Source: Metaruminococcus_A sp050943475 (lineage in GTDB: Bacteria > Bacillota > Clostridia > Oscillospirales > Ruminococcaceae). From it: DNA of 64,000 nt. The stretch spans positions 62,001-126,000 of the forward strand of contig JBMNPF010000005.1 of the NCBI GenBank assembly GCA_050943475.1. Direction: 5' to 3'. Each line of letters opens with the position of its first letter. Positions within the stretch are counted from its first letter, which is position 1. The notes under the pieces were generated by a model. It had not been told where the DNA came from. It made no database searches and worked only from the letters and a program-made list of their open reading frames with translations. The position numbers and the translations under genes were made by a program. Positions 1 to 8,138 of the stretch are shown here, one piece after another.

Positions 1-1
1 A

Positions 2-118
2 AATGTATATAATGATGAAAAATATACCAAACGTATTCAAGAAATGCAAAATCAGCTTTTAAATTGGTATGTAAAAACGTCGGATACGGTTCCTATGACC
101 AGCGATTCACGGGAATAA
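2..118 (+). CDS. C-terminal fragment of a sulfatase-like protein (5' end outside window)
   Basis: The window opens inside a reading frame that runs from base 2 to a TAA at 116-118 and encodes 38 residues ending in TSDTVPMTSDSRE. Arylsulfatase-family proteins commonly end with a helix followed by W(Y/F)xxTSDxVP and D(P/S)R, so this is most likely the tail of a sulfatase, which in gut bacteria removes sulfate esters from mucin or other glycans. No catalytic residues are inside the window, so the assignment rests on the tail only. It is followed by a hairpin at 190-215 that could terminate it. Confidence 0.5.
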   Translation, partial: NVYNDEKYTKRIQEMQNQLLNWYVKTSDTVPMTSDSRE

Positions 119-189
119 ATGGGTTTAAAACGCAGAGGATTTTAAATGCGGTATGGTTTTCTGGAAACCATATATAAACAGTCTTTTCG

Positions 190-220
190 TCGGGATAACC
201 GTAAGGTTATCCCGATTTGC
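190..220 (+). terminator. Hairpin, first copy of a repeated terminator-like element
   Basis: An 11-bp perfect stem (190-200 with 205-215, loop GTAA) is followed by ATTTG. It lies downstream of the sulfatase tail. A second copy at 4843-4872 matches 28 of 30 bases; the two differences are in the loop region. The two copies bracket the MarR/ABC exporter cassette. The U-tract here is poor, so it is a weak terminator or a dispersed hairpin repeat. Confidence 0.55.
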
Positions 221-532
221 TGTTTACAGGAGATTCCGGTGCTTTCAAGAGCGCAGCCGGCGGTACGGTAGAGAATCCTTTTTGGCGATTAGGTGACAAG
301 AATGAATCATTGCAAAAATGGAATGTTTTATGCATAATACTTGAGTGGTTAGACGGAGCCGGAAAGCAATTTGCGAACGCATTTGAGTTTGGTTCTCCAG
401 CCGGATAAGAAGAAAAATCCTCCAGATGAGAACCAATATGATTGTTTTTTGTCTGAATCTTTAGGTACCATTTATGCGCTATTTGTACAGATTTTTTGCG
501 CCAATTCACCAGAAAGCGATTGTATTTTTCTA
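221..532. other. Intergenic region without a convincing gene
   Basis: About 310 bases between the hairpin and the marR promoter. Short open frames exist on both strands (for example plus 217-408 and a minus-strand frame running into marR), but neither has a ribosome binding site or recognisable motif. The region may hold decayed sequence. I see no RNA gene, tRNA or terminator in it. Confidence 0.4.
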
Positions 533-561
533 TTGACAAGATTTTATTTGTGCAGTAAAAT
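533..561 (+). promoter_or_regulatory. Sigma-A promoter for the marR-ABC operon
   Basis: TTGACA (533-538), 17-base spacer, TAAAAT (556-561). This is a near-consensus housekeeping promoter that places the start site just ahead of the TTGTT/AACAA operator-like repeat and the marR ribosome binding site. Confidence 0.75.
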
Positions 562-579
562 TTGTTTGTACCCGAACAA
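562..579 (+). promoter_or_regulatory. Probable MarR operator
   Basis: TTGTTTGTACCCGAACAA is an imperfect inverted repeat (outer arms TTGTT/AACAA, plus an inner G/C pair) directly downstream of the -10, where a bound repressor would block transcription. Size and position fit the 16-20 bp operators of MarR proteins, so autoregulation by the adjacent marR gene is inferred. Confidence 0.55.
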
Positions 580-620
580 TTAAAGAGGTGGAATTCACCT
601 TTGAAAGGGGAAGTTTTCAA

Positions 621-1046
621 ATGGAAAAAGATTGCGGGATGTGGATTCATATTTTGTCCCACAAGCTGAAAAAGCGCATGAACGCCAACATGCAAAGCCT
701 TGGAATCACTGGGGTGCAGAGCAGAATCATGCATTATATTCTTGTGAAATGTGCAGATGCTCCGGTGTTCCAGCGTGATGTGGAAAAGGTTTTTGATATG
801 AGCCGTTCCACCGCTACCGGCATCCTGCAGCTGATGGAAAAAAACGGCCTTATTCTGCGGGAAAGTGTAGCCAGCGACGCACGCCTGAAAAGCCTAATCC
901 CTACTGAAAAGGCGGAACATCTGGATGCGCAGATTGGCGAATTGATCCGCCAGACCGAACAGCGGCTCACACGGGGGTTGCCTGATGAGCATCTTGCGCT
1001 ATTTCAGGAAATTGCAGAGCGAATGTCTGCAAATTTGGATGAATAG
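621..1046 (+). CDS. MarR family transcriptional regulator
   Basis: A 141-residue winged-helix regulator, normal length for MarR. Residues about 25-50 form the dimerisation/helix region (LGITGVQSRIMHYI). The recognition helix and wing follow in DMSRSTATGILQLMEKNGLI with the conserved basic wing SDARLKSLIPT. The frame is open from a GTG at 588, but the ATG at 621 is preferred: GAAAGGGG lies 10 bases ahead, and the palindromic operator would otherwise fall next to the coding start. It is the first gene of an operon with two ABC half-transporters, a common layout in which MarR represses a multidrug exporter and is released by ligand. The ligand is unknown. Confidence 0.88.
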   Translation: MEKDCGMWIHILSHKLKKRMNANMQSLGITGVQSRIMHYILVKCADAPVFQRDVEKVFDMSRSTATGILQLMEKNGLILRESVASDARLKSLIPTEKAEHLDAQIGELIRQTEQRLTRGLPDEHLALFQEIAERMSANLDE

Positions 1047-1135
1047 TTGACATCAGGAAACGTTCCATTGCTATTTTTTAAAGTGCACCATAGATGTGCA
1101 GGACAAGTACAACAGGTTTTGGGGGAATGTTACAT

Positions 1136-2884
1136 ATGGTTAAAATTCTTGCTCGCAGTATCCGCGAGTACAAAAAGTCGGCAATTTTGACGCCGCTTTT
1201 GGTTATTGTTGAAGTCATTTTAGAGTGCATCATTCCGTTCATTATTGCGGAATTGGTCAATCAAATGCAGGCTGGCTGCGGCATGGATGTTATTATTCAT
1301 TATGGCATCCAGTTGATTGCCATGGCGGTGCTGTCGCTTGCTTTTGGCGTTGCGGCCGGCAATACCTGCGCTACCGCTTCTACGGGCTTTGCGCGTAATC
1401 TGCGCAAAGATATGTTTTACCGTATTCAGGATTACTCCTTTGAGAACATCGACAAATTCTCGGTGTCCAGTTTGGTGACCCGTATGACAACCGATGTGGT
1501 AAATGTGCAGATGGCCTTTATGATGATCATCCGCGTGGCCATTCGCGGTCCGTTGATGATGATCTTCTCGTTTATCATGGGCTTTGCCATGGGTGGGCGC
1601 TTGGCTCTGATCTTTCTGGTTACCATCCCATTGCTGGGGATTGGGCTGGTGTTGGTCATTCGTAAAGCGACGCCGATTTTCCGCCGGGTATTCCGCAAAT
1701 ACGATGCACTTAACGACTCGGTGCAGGAGAATGTACAGGCTATGCGTGTTGTCAAAAGCTATGTGCGTGAAGATTATGAGAAAAAGAAATTTACCACCGC
1801 CGCAGAAGACGTTTGTAAAGACTTTACCCGTGCTGAACGTATTATGGCGCTCAACAACCCCATGATGCAGTTCTGTGTATATGCCGGCATGGCGTTTGTG
1901 CTTTCGTTTGGTTCCTATGCTGTCATCACCAGCCAGGGCACCGAAATTGCTGTGGGGCAAATGTCTGCAATTCTGACCTACAGCTTTCAGATTTTAATGA
2001 GCTTGATGATGCTTTCCATGGTGTTTGTTATGATCACCATGTCGATGGAATCGGCCGAGCGTATTGTTGAAGTGCTGAAAGAGAGAAGCACCTTGACCAG
2101 CCCGGAAAATGCCCTTACCGAAGTAAAAGATGGTTCCATTGATTTTGACAACGTCAGCTTCAAGTATTCTAAAAAAGCAGAACGCATGGCGCTGTCTGGC
2201 GTGGATTTACATATTAAGTCCGGAGAACTGATTGGCGTTCTGGGCGGCACTGGTTCTTCCAAATCCACACTGGTGCAGCTGATTCCCCGCCTATACGACG
2301 TCACTGAAGGCTGCGTTAAGGTAGGCGGCGTGGATGTACGCCGGTATGATTTGGATTCGCTGCGCAATGATGTGGCTGTTGTGCTGCAAAAGAACGTACT
2401 GTTTTCCGGCACCATTAAGGATAACCTGCGTTGGGGGAATCCTGACGCTACCGATGAAGAAATGCTGGAGGCTTGTAAGCTGGCGCAGGCCGATGAGTTT
2501 ATTCAGCAATTTCCGGACAAATATGACACCTGGATTGAGCAGGGAGGCTCCAATGTCTCCGGCGGCCAGAAACAGCGTCTGTGTATTGCGCGTGCGTTGC
2601 TCAAAAGGCCCAAGGTGTTGATTCTGGATGACTCCACCAGTGCTGTGGACACTCGTACCGATACTTTAATTCGCCAGGGTTTCCGTCAGTTTATCCCGGA
2701 GACCACCAAAATTATCATCGCGCAGCGCGTTGCTTCGGTACAGGATGCCGACCGCATCGTTGTCATGGACGGCGGACGTATCAGCGCGATTGGAAATCAT
2801 GATGAATTGATGAAAACAAGTGAAATTTATCGCGAGGTGTATACTTCCCAGAACAAGGCAGGTGATCAAGATGGCGAAGAATAA
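1136..2884 (+). CDS. ABC exporter half-transporter with degenerate catalytic site
   Basis: A 582-residue type IV exporter subunit: an N-terminal six-helix membrane domain (about 1-320) and a C-terminal ATPase domain. Walker A is GGTGSSKST near residue 370, the signature is VSGGQ near 475, and Walker B is VLILDDSTS near 500. The catalytic Glu is replaced by Asp and the switch His by Gln (IAQRV near 528). In heterodimeric exporters (TM287/288, BmrCD, EfrCD families) these changes mark the subunit that carries the degenerate nucleotide site. The start at 1136 (MVKILARSIREYKK) matches the family's usual start and has GGGGG ten bases ahead. The gene overlaps the next one by 14 bases, so the pair is translationally linked. 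Substrate is unknown; drugs or lipids are plausible. Confidence 0.9.
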   Translation: MVKILARSIREYKKSAILTPLLVIVEVILECIIPFIIAELVNQMQAGCGMDVIIHYGIQLIAMAVLSLAFGVAAGNTCATASTGFARNLRKDMFYRIQDYSFENIDKFSVSSLVTRMTTDVVNVQMAFMMIIRVAIRGPLMMIFSFIMGFAMGGRLALIFLVTIPLLGIGLVLVIRKATPIFRRVFRKYDALNDSVQENVQAMRVVKSYVREDYEKKKFTTAAEDVCKDFTRAERIMALNNPMMQFCVYAGMAFVLSFGSYAVITSQGTEIAVGQMSAILTYSFQILMSLMMLSMVFVMITMSMESAERIVEVLKERSTLTSPENALTEVKDGSIDFDNVSFKYSKKAERMALSGVDLHIKSGELIGVLGGTGSSKSTLVQLIPRLYDVTEGCVKVGGVDVRRYDLDSLRNDVAVVLQKNVLFSGTIKDNLRWGNPDATDEEMLEACKLAQADEFIQQFPDKYDTWIEQGGSNVSGGQKQRLCIARALLKRPKVLILDDSTSAVDTRTDTLIRQGFRQFIPETTKIIIAQRVASVQDADRIVVMDGGRISAIGNHDELMKTSEIYREVYTSQNKAGDQDGEE

Positions 2885-4802
2885 AAACAAAACTGCTCCT
2901 ACCACTACGGCTCGGGGCCAGCGTGCCCCAAAAGGGGTACTGCGCCGGCTGCTGCGCACGTTGTTTGAGTTCTACCCAGTGCTCCTGCCGATCACGATGG
3001 TGTGTATTCTCATCAACGCCATTGTCAGCGCCATTCCGGCCGTGTTCATGCAGAACGTCATTGCCGTTGTGGATGAAAGTTACAGAAGCGGAGACTGGAC
3101 GTCTGTGGCCGGACGCATCCTCACCTATGTGGCCATTTTGGTTGTGATGTATATCATCAGCCTGATTGCCGGTGCCTTTTACAGCCAGATGATGGCCATT
3201 ATCACACAGGGCTCTTTGAAAAAACTACGTCAAAAAATGTTCAGCCACATGCAGGATCTGCCTATTAAGTACTTTGACACCAATGGTCATGGCGATGTCA
3301 TGAGCTATTATACCAATGACGTTGACACTCTTCGCCAGCTCATCAGTCAGAGCTTGCCGCAAATCACCATTTCTGCCATCACGTTGCTTGTGGTGTTTGG
3401 CATTATGCTGTATTACAGCGTCGTCCTTGCACTGCTGGTCGTTGCAGGCGTCATTGGCATGGCAATTGCGGCCAGGGCCATTACCAACCGTTCCTCGAAA
3501 TACTTCCTGCGTCAGCAGGTTACAATTGCCAAGGCTGAGTCGTTTATGGAAGAGATGATGACCGGCCAGAAAGTGATCAAGGTGTTCTGCCATGAAGAGG
3601 GCGCCAAGGCCGACTTTGACAAGGTGAACGGTGAAATCTTTTATAATGCACGAAACGGCAACCGCTTTGCCAACATCTTAATGCCTTTGCTGGGCAACAT
3701 CGGTAATGTGATGTATGTTGTTGTGGCGCTGGTAGGCGGCGCACTGCTGCTGGCAAATGTGCCGAATGTCAGCTTTTCCGGTCTGGCTTTCAGCATCAGC
3801 ATTGTTGTGCCGTTTTTGAATATGACAAAGCAATTTGCCGGTTCCATTGGTCAGGTGTCAAATCAGGTAAATATGGTAATTATGGGCCTTGCGGGCGCGC
3901 ACCGTATTTTTGCGCTGCTGGATGAGGAGCCGGAGGCTGATGATGGTTATGTTACTTTGGTCAATGCAAAAGAGAATCCGGATGGCAGTCTCAGCGAGTG
4001 CAGGGAACGCACCAATGTTTGGGCGTGGAAGCATCCGCACCACGATGGGACCATTACCTACACCCGCCTGCAGGGTGATGTGCGTTTCTTTGATGTGGAT
4101 TTCGGTTATACGCCGGAAAAAACAGTGCTGCACAACATCACGCTATATGCAAAGCCCGGTCAGAAGGTGGCCTTTGTCGGCTCCACCGGCGCGGGTAAAA
4201 CGACCATTACGAATTTGATTAACCGCTTTTATGATATTGAGGACGGCAAAATCCGTTATGACGGCATCAATATCAATAAAATCAAAAAGGCCGATTTACG
4301 CCGCAGCCTGGGGATTGTGTTGCAGGATACCAACCTTTTTACCGGCACGGTAATGGAGAATATCCGCTACGGCAATCTGGATGCGAGCGACGAAGAATGC
4401 ATTGCCGCGGCGAAGCTCGCCGGTGCAGACGACTTTATCCGCCGTCTTCCGGAAGGCTACAACACCATGCTGACAGGTAATGGTGCAAACCTCAGCCAAG
4501 GCCAGCGTCAGCTTCTTGCCATTGCGCGTGCAGCTGTAGCCGATCCCCCTGTTATGATTATGGATGAGGCGACCAGCTCGATTGATACCCGCACCGAGGC
4601 TATCGTGCAGCGCGGCATGGATGCGTTGATGACCGGACGTACCGTGTTTGTCATCGCCCACCGCCTTTCTACCGTTCAGAACGCCGATGCCATCATGGTA
4701 TTGGACCATGGGCGTATTATCGAGCGCGGTACCCATGAGAACCTCATTAAACTGAAAGGTACCTACTATCAGTTGTATACCGGCGCCCTGGAGCTGGATT
4801 AA
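2871..4802 (+). CDS. ABC exporter half-transporter, catalytically competent partner
   Basis: A 643-residue exporter subunit with a membrane domain after a basic N-terminal tail (KNKNKTAPTTTARGQRAPKG) and an ATPase domain with Walker A GSTGAGKTT (about 436), LSQGQ signature (about 540), canonical Walker B MIMDEATSS (about 564) and switch His (IAHRLS, about 595). The altered signature LSQGQ plus intact Glu and His is the exact complement of the upstream subunit, as in TM288-type proteins. About 60 extra residues (EADDGYVTLVNAKENPDG onwards) sit between the membrane domain and the ATPase. The ATG at 2871 follows AGGTGAT; an upstream in-frame ATG at 2820 would lie deep in the preceding gene. Confidence 0.9.
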   Translation: MAKNKNKTAPTTTARGQRAPKGVLRRLLRTLFEFYPVLLPITMVCILINAIVSAIPAVFMQNVIAVVDESYRSGDWTSVAGRILTYVAILVVMYIISLIAGAFYSQMMAIITQGSLKKLRQKMFSHMQDLPIKYFDTNGHGDVMSYYTNDVDTLRQLISQSLPQITISAITLLVVFGIMLYYSVVLALLVVAGVIGMAIAARAITNRSSKYFLRQQVTIAKAESFMEEMMTGQKVIKVFCHEEGAKADFDKVNGEIFYNARNGNRFANILMPLLGNIGNVMYVVVALVGGALLLANVPNVSFSGLAFSISIVVPFLNMTKQFAGSIGQVSNQVNMVIMGLAGAHRIFALLDEEPEADDGYVTLVNAKENPDGSLSECRERTNVWAWKHPHHDGTITYTRLQGDVRFFDVDFGYTPEKTVLHNITLYAKPGQKVAFVGSTGAGKTTITNLINRFYDIEDGKIRYDGININKIKKADLRRSLGIVLQDTNLFTGTVMENIRYGNLDASDEECIAAAKLAGADDFIRRLPEGYNTMLTGNGANLSQGQRQLLAIARAAVADPPVMIMDEATSSIDTRTEAIVQRGMDALMTGRTVFVIAHRLSTVQNADAIMVLDHGRIIERGTHENLIKLKGTYYQLYTGALELD

Positions 4803-4842
4803 CGAATCTGTGCTCTGAATGCGTTTCTGCAAATAATTTTTA

Positions 4843-4877
4843 TCGGGATAACTATAAGGTTATCCCGATTTGTTTTT
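4843..4877 (+). terminator. Rho-independent terminator, second copy of repeated hairpin
   Basis: A 10-bp perfect stem (4843-4852 with 4859-4868) followed by TTTGTTTTTT ends the marR-ABC-ABC operon. It is almost identical to the hairpin at 190-215. Confidence 0.8.
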
Positions 4878-4930
4878 TATCAGACTGAAAATAGATTCCA
4901 AACAACGCGCAGAAAAAGTTGTGATGGCGC

Positions 4931-4973
4931 TTGACAACAAATGCATATTGTATATAATAAATATATACAATAT
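4931..4973 (+). promoter_or_regulatory. Promoter with overlapping GntR-type operator
   Basis: TTGACA (4931-4936), 16-base spacer, TATAAT (4953-4958). A perfect 12-bp inverted repeat, ATATTGTATATA (4945-4956) and its complement at 4962-4973, covers the -10 box. A repressor bound here would occlude RNA polymerase. The neighbouring YtrA-like GntR gene is the obvious candidate repressor. Confidence 0.75.
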
Positions 4974-4992
4974 AAATGATAGCTGGTGAGTC

Positions 4993-5367
4993 ATGAATAT
5001 TATTATCCGTAATTCGGGTGGCCAACCGATTTATGATCAGATTGTAACACAGATGAAAAACCTCATTCTTTCAGGCGAACTCAAGGAAGGGGACGCTCTT
5101 CCTTCCATGCGCCTGCTTGCCAAGGAGCTGCGCATCAGCGTTATTACAACCAAGCGGGCGTATGAGGAGCTGGAGCGTGAGGGATATATTGTTTCCATGA
5201 CTGGCAAGGGCAGTTTTGTTGCCCAGAAAAATGTGGAATTCATCCGGGAGGAACGGCTGCGGGAAATCGAAGATTGCATGCAAAAGGCGGTTGCCCTGTC
5301 ACATGGTTGTGGGATTGAGTTGGAGGAACTGATTGAAATCCTCCGTGTCATTTACAAAGGAGAATGA
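4993..5367 (+). CDS. GntR family regulator, YtrA subfamily
   Basis: A 124-residue regulator with an N-terminal winged helix (PIYDQIVTQMKNLILSGELKEGD, then LPSMRLLAKELRISVITTKRAYEELEREGYI and GKGSFVA) and only a short helical C-terminal region of about 45 residues. That short tail is the hallmark of the YtrA group, which usually represses linked ABC transporter genes. It starts an operon with an ATPase and two ABC-2 permeases; only 3 bases separate it from the ATPase gene. In Bacillus YtrA responds to some cell-wall-active antibiotics; the signal here is not known. Confidence 0.9.
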   Translation: MNIIIRNSGGQPIYDQIVTQMKNLILSGELKEGDALPSMRLLAKELRISVITTKRAYEELEREGYIVSMTGKGSFVAQKNVEFIREERLREIEDCMQKAVALSHGCGIELEELIEILRVIYKGE

Positions 5368-5370
5368 ACA

Positions 5371-6219
5371 ATGGAATACGTTTTGGAATGCAAAGACGTT
5401 ACCAAGTATTATGACGGATTTACCCTGGATCACGTCAATTTTGCTCTGCCTTCTGGGTGCATTATGGGCTTTATTGGGGAGAATGGAGCAGGGAAAAGTA
5501 CAACCATAAAATTAATTTTGGATTTAATCCGACGCGATGGAGGTGAAATCACCGTATTGGGAGAGAGTACCCCAAAAGGCACTCTTTCGGTCAAGGAGGA
5601 TATCGGCGTTGTCTTGGACGAGTGCTGTTTCCCGGAAATTCTCACGGTTAAAAATGTCAATGCAATTATGCGGGGAATTTACAAAAATTGGGACGAACCG
5701 TTTTTCTTCCAAAAGGTGCAGGAGTTTTCGCTGCCGACCAAAAAAAGGTTGAAGGATTTTTCCAAGGGTATGAAGATGAAGCTCACAATTGCATGTGTGC
5801 TTTCGCATCATTCCCGCCTTTTGATCATGGACGAACCGACCAGCGGCCTCGACCCGGTCGTGCGGGATGAAATTCTGGAATCCTTTTTGGAATTCATCCA
5901 GGATGAAGAACATTCCATACTGCTTTCCTCCCATATTATCAGCGATTTGGAAAAAATCTGCGATTATATCACTCTAATTCACAAAGGGAAAATCTTGCTG
6001 TGTGAACAAAAGGATACCTTACTGGAGCGATATGGCGTTTTAAAAGGCTCAGCAGAAGAATTAAAATCAATGGATTCTGCCGCGGTGATTGGAACCCGTA
6101 CCAACCAATTTGGCGCCGAGGCACTGGTGCTGCGAGATAAAGTAAACGGCAACCATGTCATTGATCCTGCGACCATTGAGGATATCATGCTGTTCCACAT
6201 TAAGGGGGATGCACAGTGA
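5371..6219 (+). CDS. ABC transporter ATP-binding protein (YtrB/BcrA-like)
   Basis: A 282-residue ATPase: Walker A GENGAGKST (about 36-44), degenerate signature FSKGMKMK (about 128), Walker B LLIMDEPTSGLD (about 150) and switch His SSHII (about 187), followed by a C-terminal accessory region of about 70 residues typical of ABC-2 ATPases. It lies in the GntR operon and its TGA overlaps the GTG start of the next permease gene (GTGA). It would energise the two following membrane proteins, probably as an antibiotic resistance or stress ABC-2 system. Confidence 0.9.
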   Translation: MEYVLECKDVTKYYDGFTLDHVNFALPSGCIMGFIGENGAGKSTTIKLILDLIRRDGGEITVLGESTPKGTLSVKEDIGVVLDECCFPEILTVKNVNAIMRGIYKNWDEPFFFQKVQEFSLPTKKRLKDFSKGMKMKLTIACVLSHHSRLLIMDEPTSGLDPVVRDEILESFLEFIQDEEHSILLSSHIISDLEKICDYITLIHKGKILLCEQKDTLLERYGVLKGSAEELKSMDSAAVIGTRTNQFGAEALVLRDKVNGNHVIDPATIEDIMLFHIKGDAQ

Positions 6220-6826
6220 TAGGCGTCTTTCGAAAAGACCTTATGATCCTCAAAAAGAATGCGGGAGCTGTCCTCATCTGTCTTTTTTGTATGGCGCGAT
6301 TGCGCTGTTCGGTGTAAGTAATTCAGACCCGTTTTCTTATATCGTTGTTTTTCTGGGAACGATGCTTCCGGTTACCGTTATGACCTACGATGAGCGGGCA
6401 GGGTGGAACCAGCTTGCACTTTTCATGCTGCTTGCGCGTTGGAAGCTTGTGTGCAGCAAATACCTACGCAGTATCTTCATTTATCTTGCTGTAGGGGCAC
6501 GGAATACCATGGTGCAGGGCAGCAGACTGACCGTGGGAAATCTGGTGGTAGCCGGGGGTACCATACTGTCGGCTGACTTTCTGATTACAGCGTTTGTTAT
6601 GCCGCTTTTGTTTTGGTTTGGCGTGAAAAAGGAACGCTTGATGATGCTTGGGATTATATTACTCCCGCCAGCAGTCTATTTGTTGCTGACGATGTTGGAG
6701 ATCCCTATAACGCTGAATAGTGGGCAAATGATGCAGTTGCTTTTATGGCTGCCGGTTGCTGCTGTTACCGCGACGGTGCTGTCCTGTTTTGTTTCAATTT
6801 GGATTGTCCGGCGCAAAGAGTATTGA
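6216..6826 (+). pseudogene. ABC-2 type permease gene interrupted by a -1 frameshift at a T6 run
   Basis: Translation from GTG 6216 (AAGGGGG just ahead) gives VIGVFRKDLMILKKNAGAVLICLF, then in the same frame soon reaches a stop. Stepping back one base at the T-run 6283-6288 joins it to an open frame that continues to 6826 (LYGAIALFGVSNSDPF onwards, ending WIVRRKEY). The joined product is about 203 residues and aligns end to end with the next gene (MKGLLLKDMMVLKKQG and SICQHKEY ends). Either one T was lost (mutation or homopolymer error) or expression needs slippage on the U-run. The middle part is also more divergent than in the paralogue, which favours decay. Confidence 0.7.
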
Positions 6827-6846
6827 TTGTACGGAGGAGCTTTGTT

Positions 6847-7458
6847 ATGAAAGGCTTATTGTTAAAGGATATGATGGTGCTGAAAAAGCAGGGAGCCCTG
6901 CTTGCGATTCTGGTCGCTGTTTATGGTGTTTATTCGGTTGCTTCCGGCGATAACAGCGTTTTCGGTTCTATTATTATGCTGTTGGGCGCTATGCTCCCCA
7001 TTACGGCAATGGCTTACGATGAACAGGCAAACTGGGATAAGCTGGCCCTTGCCATGCCGGTTTCCCGCGCGGCGCTTGCGGTGAGCAAGTATATCATGAG
7101 CGTTATCACCATCGGCATTGCAACGCTCTGCAATCTCGCCATTCAGTGGTTGATCGGCGGAAGGCTTGTCTGGGAGGATATTATGACCATTCTGATCCTT
7201 TCGGCGCTGGGTTTTTTGTTTGTCGCGATTTTATTTCCGCTGATGTACCGGTTTGGCGTAGAAAAGAGCCGGCTTATGATTATTGGGGTTGTGCTTGTTC
7301 CTGTACTGCTCATTTTGTTGGCAAAATCGCTGGGCATCCCCATGCCGGATGAAGCGGGGATTAAAAAAATTGTGTCACTGATTCCGGTTATCAGCCTTGC
7401 GGCGTTGCTGCTTTCCATGCTGGTTTCCATCTCGATTTGCCAGCACAAGGAATATTGA
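6847..7458 (+). CDS. ABC-2 type transporter permease
   Basis: A 203-residue integral membrane protein with about six hydrophobic segments and the conserved ABC-2_memb_2-like opening (MKGLLLKDMMVLKKQG) and LPITAMAYDEQANWDKLALAMPVSR signature. GGAGGA lies 8 bases before ATG 6847; an upstream in-frame extension would run inside the preceding frame. It is a close paralogue of the frameshifted gene before it, so the transporter was probably a heterodimer in its membrane part. If the first gene is dead this one may act as a homodimer. Confidence 0.85.
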   Translation: MKGLLLKDMMVLKKQGALLAILVAVYGVYSVASGDNSVFGSIIMLLGAMLPITAMAYDEQANWDKLALAMPVSRAALAVSKYIMSVITIGIATLCNLAIQWLIGGRLVWEDIMTILILSALGFLFVAILFPLMYRFGVEKSRLMIIGVVLVPVLLILLAKSLGIPMPDEAGIKKIVSLIPVISLAALLLSMLVSISICQHKEY

Positions 7459-7553
7459 AGCCGGACCGGGGTTCCGAAATTCTTTGTCTCCGCTTTCGGT
7501 CAACGCTGGTATTTGAAGCGGCCCCGTGCTATCATAACAAGAGGGGGGTGAAG

Positions 7554-7982
7554 ATGTTGATGAACGTTCGCTTTCATGCAGAAGGGAATGACCGCGACCT
7601 GAAATATGCGGTCATCGTTTCCCGTGCAATGGGCCAGTGGGTTTTCTGCAAACACCGGGCGCGCGATACCTACGAATGTCCGGGCGGACACCGGGAGCCG
7701 GGGGAGAACATCCTTGAAACGGCAAAGCGGGAGCTGTACGAGGAAACCGGCGCGCTGGATTACGCGCTCACTCCGGTTTGTTGTATCGATTCCGTTACCA
7801 ACGCGGAGAGCGGGGAGCACAGCAGCGGCCTGCTGTGCTATGCGGAAATTAAAACCTTCGGCCCGTTGCCGGAACTGGAAATGGAACGCATCGAGCTGTT
7901 TGAGGAATTGCCGGAACGGTGGACTTATCCGGAGATACAGCCGTATTTGGTGGAATGGGTACAGATGTTTTTAGCAAGATGA
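7554..7982 (+). CDS. Nudix hydrolase
   Basis: A 142-residue Nudix protein with a complete box GHREPGENILETAKRELYEETGA (G-x5-E-x7-R-E-x2-E-E-x-G), the Mg2+ and pyrophosphate site. Sequences of this size often cleave oxidised nucleotides such as 8-oxo-dGTP, but substrate cannot be read from the motif. ATG 7554 follows GAGGGGGG; a second ATG at 7560 is possible. A longer open frame back to 7437 overlaps the permease gene and lacks a binding site. An extended -10 (TGCTATCAT) about 25 bases upstream suggests its own promoter. Confidence 0.85.
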   Translation: MLMNVRFHAEGNDRDLKYAVIVSRAMGQWVFCKHRARDTYECPGGHREPGENILETAKRELYEETGALDYALTPVCCIDSVTNAESGEHSSGLLCYAEIKTFGPLPELEMERIELFEELPERWTYPEIQPYLVEWVQMFLAR

Positions 7983-8051
7983 AATTCGCACCGGTTTTGT
8001 GGCGTAATCATGTTTTTGTATTCGTCAGCTAGGAAAATAAGAATAGAACGG

Positions 8052-8121
8052 CAAAACAGCCTTCCGTAATGGAAGGCTGTTTTGGCCGTAAAAAAACCGG
8101 ACAGCTGAGTAGCTGTCCGGT
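8052..8121. terminator. Two hairpins between convergent nudix and gpmI genes
   Basis: A 14-bp stem (8052-8065 with 8071-8084, loop GTAAT) is followed by an 11-bp stem (8096-8106 with 8111-8121). Read on the minus strand the second hairpin is followed by a run of seven T, making a good terminator for the gpmI operon. The first may serve the plus-strand genes. Confidence 0.75.
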
Positions 8122-8138
8122 CAACGAAAGAAATTCTT

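Noticed and set aside
207..734. 175-codon minus-strand frame upstream of marR
   Set aside because: Overlaps the marR promoter, operator and coding start, has no binding site and no recognisable motif.
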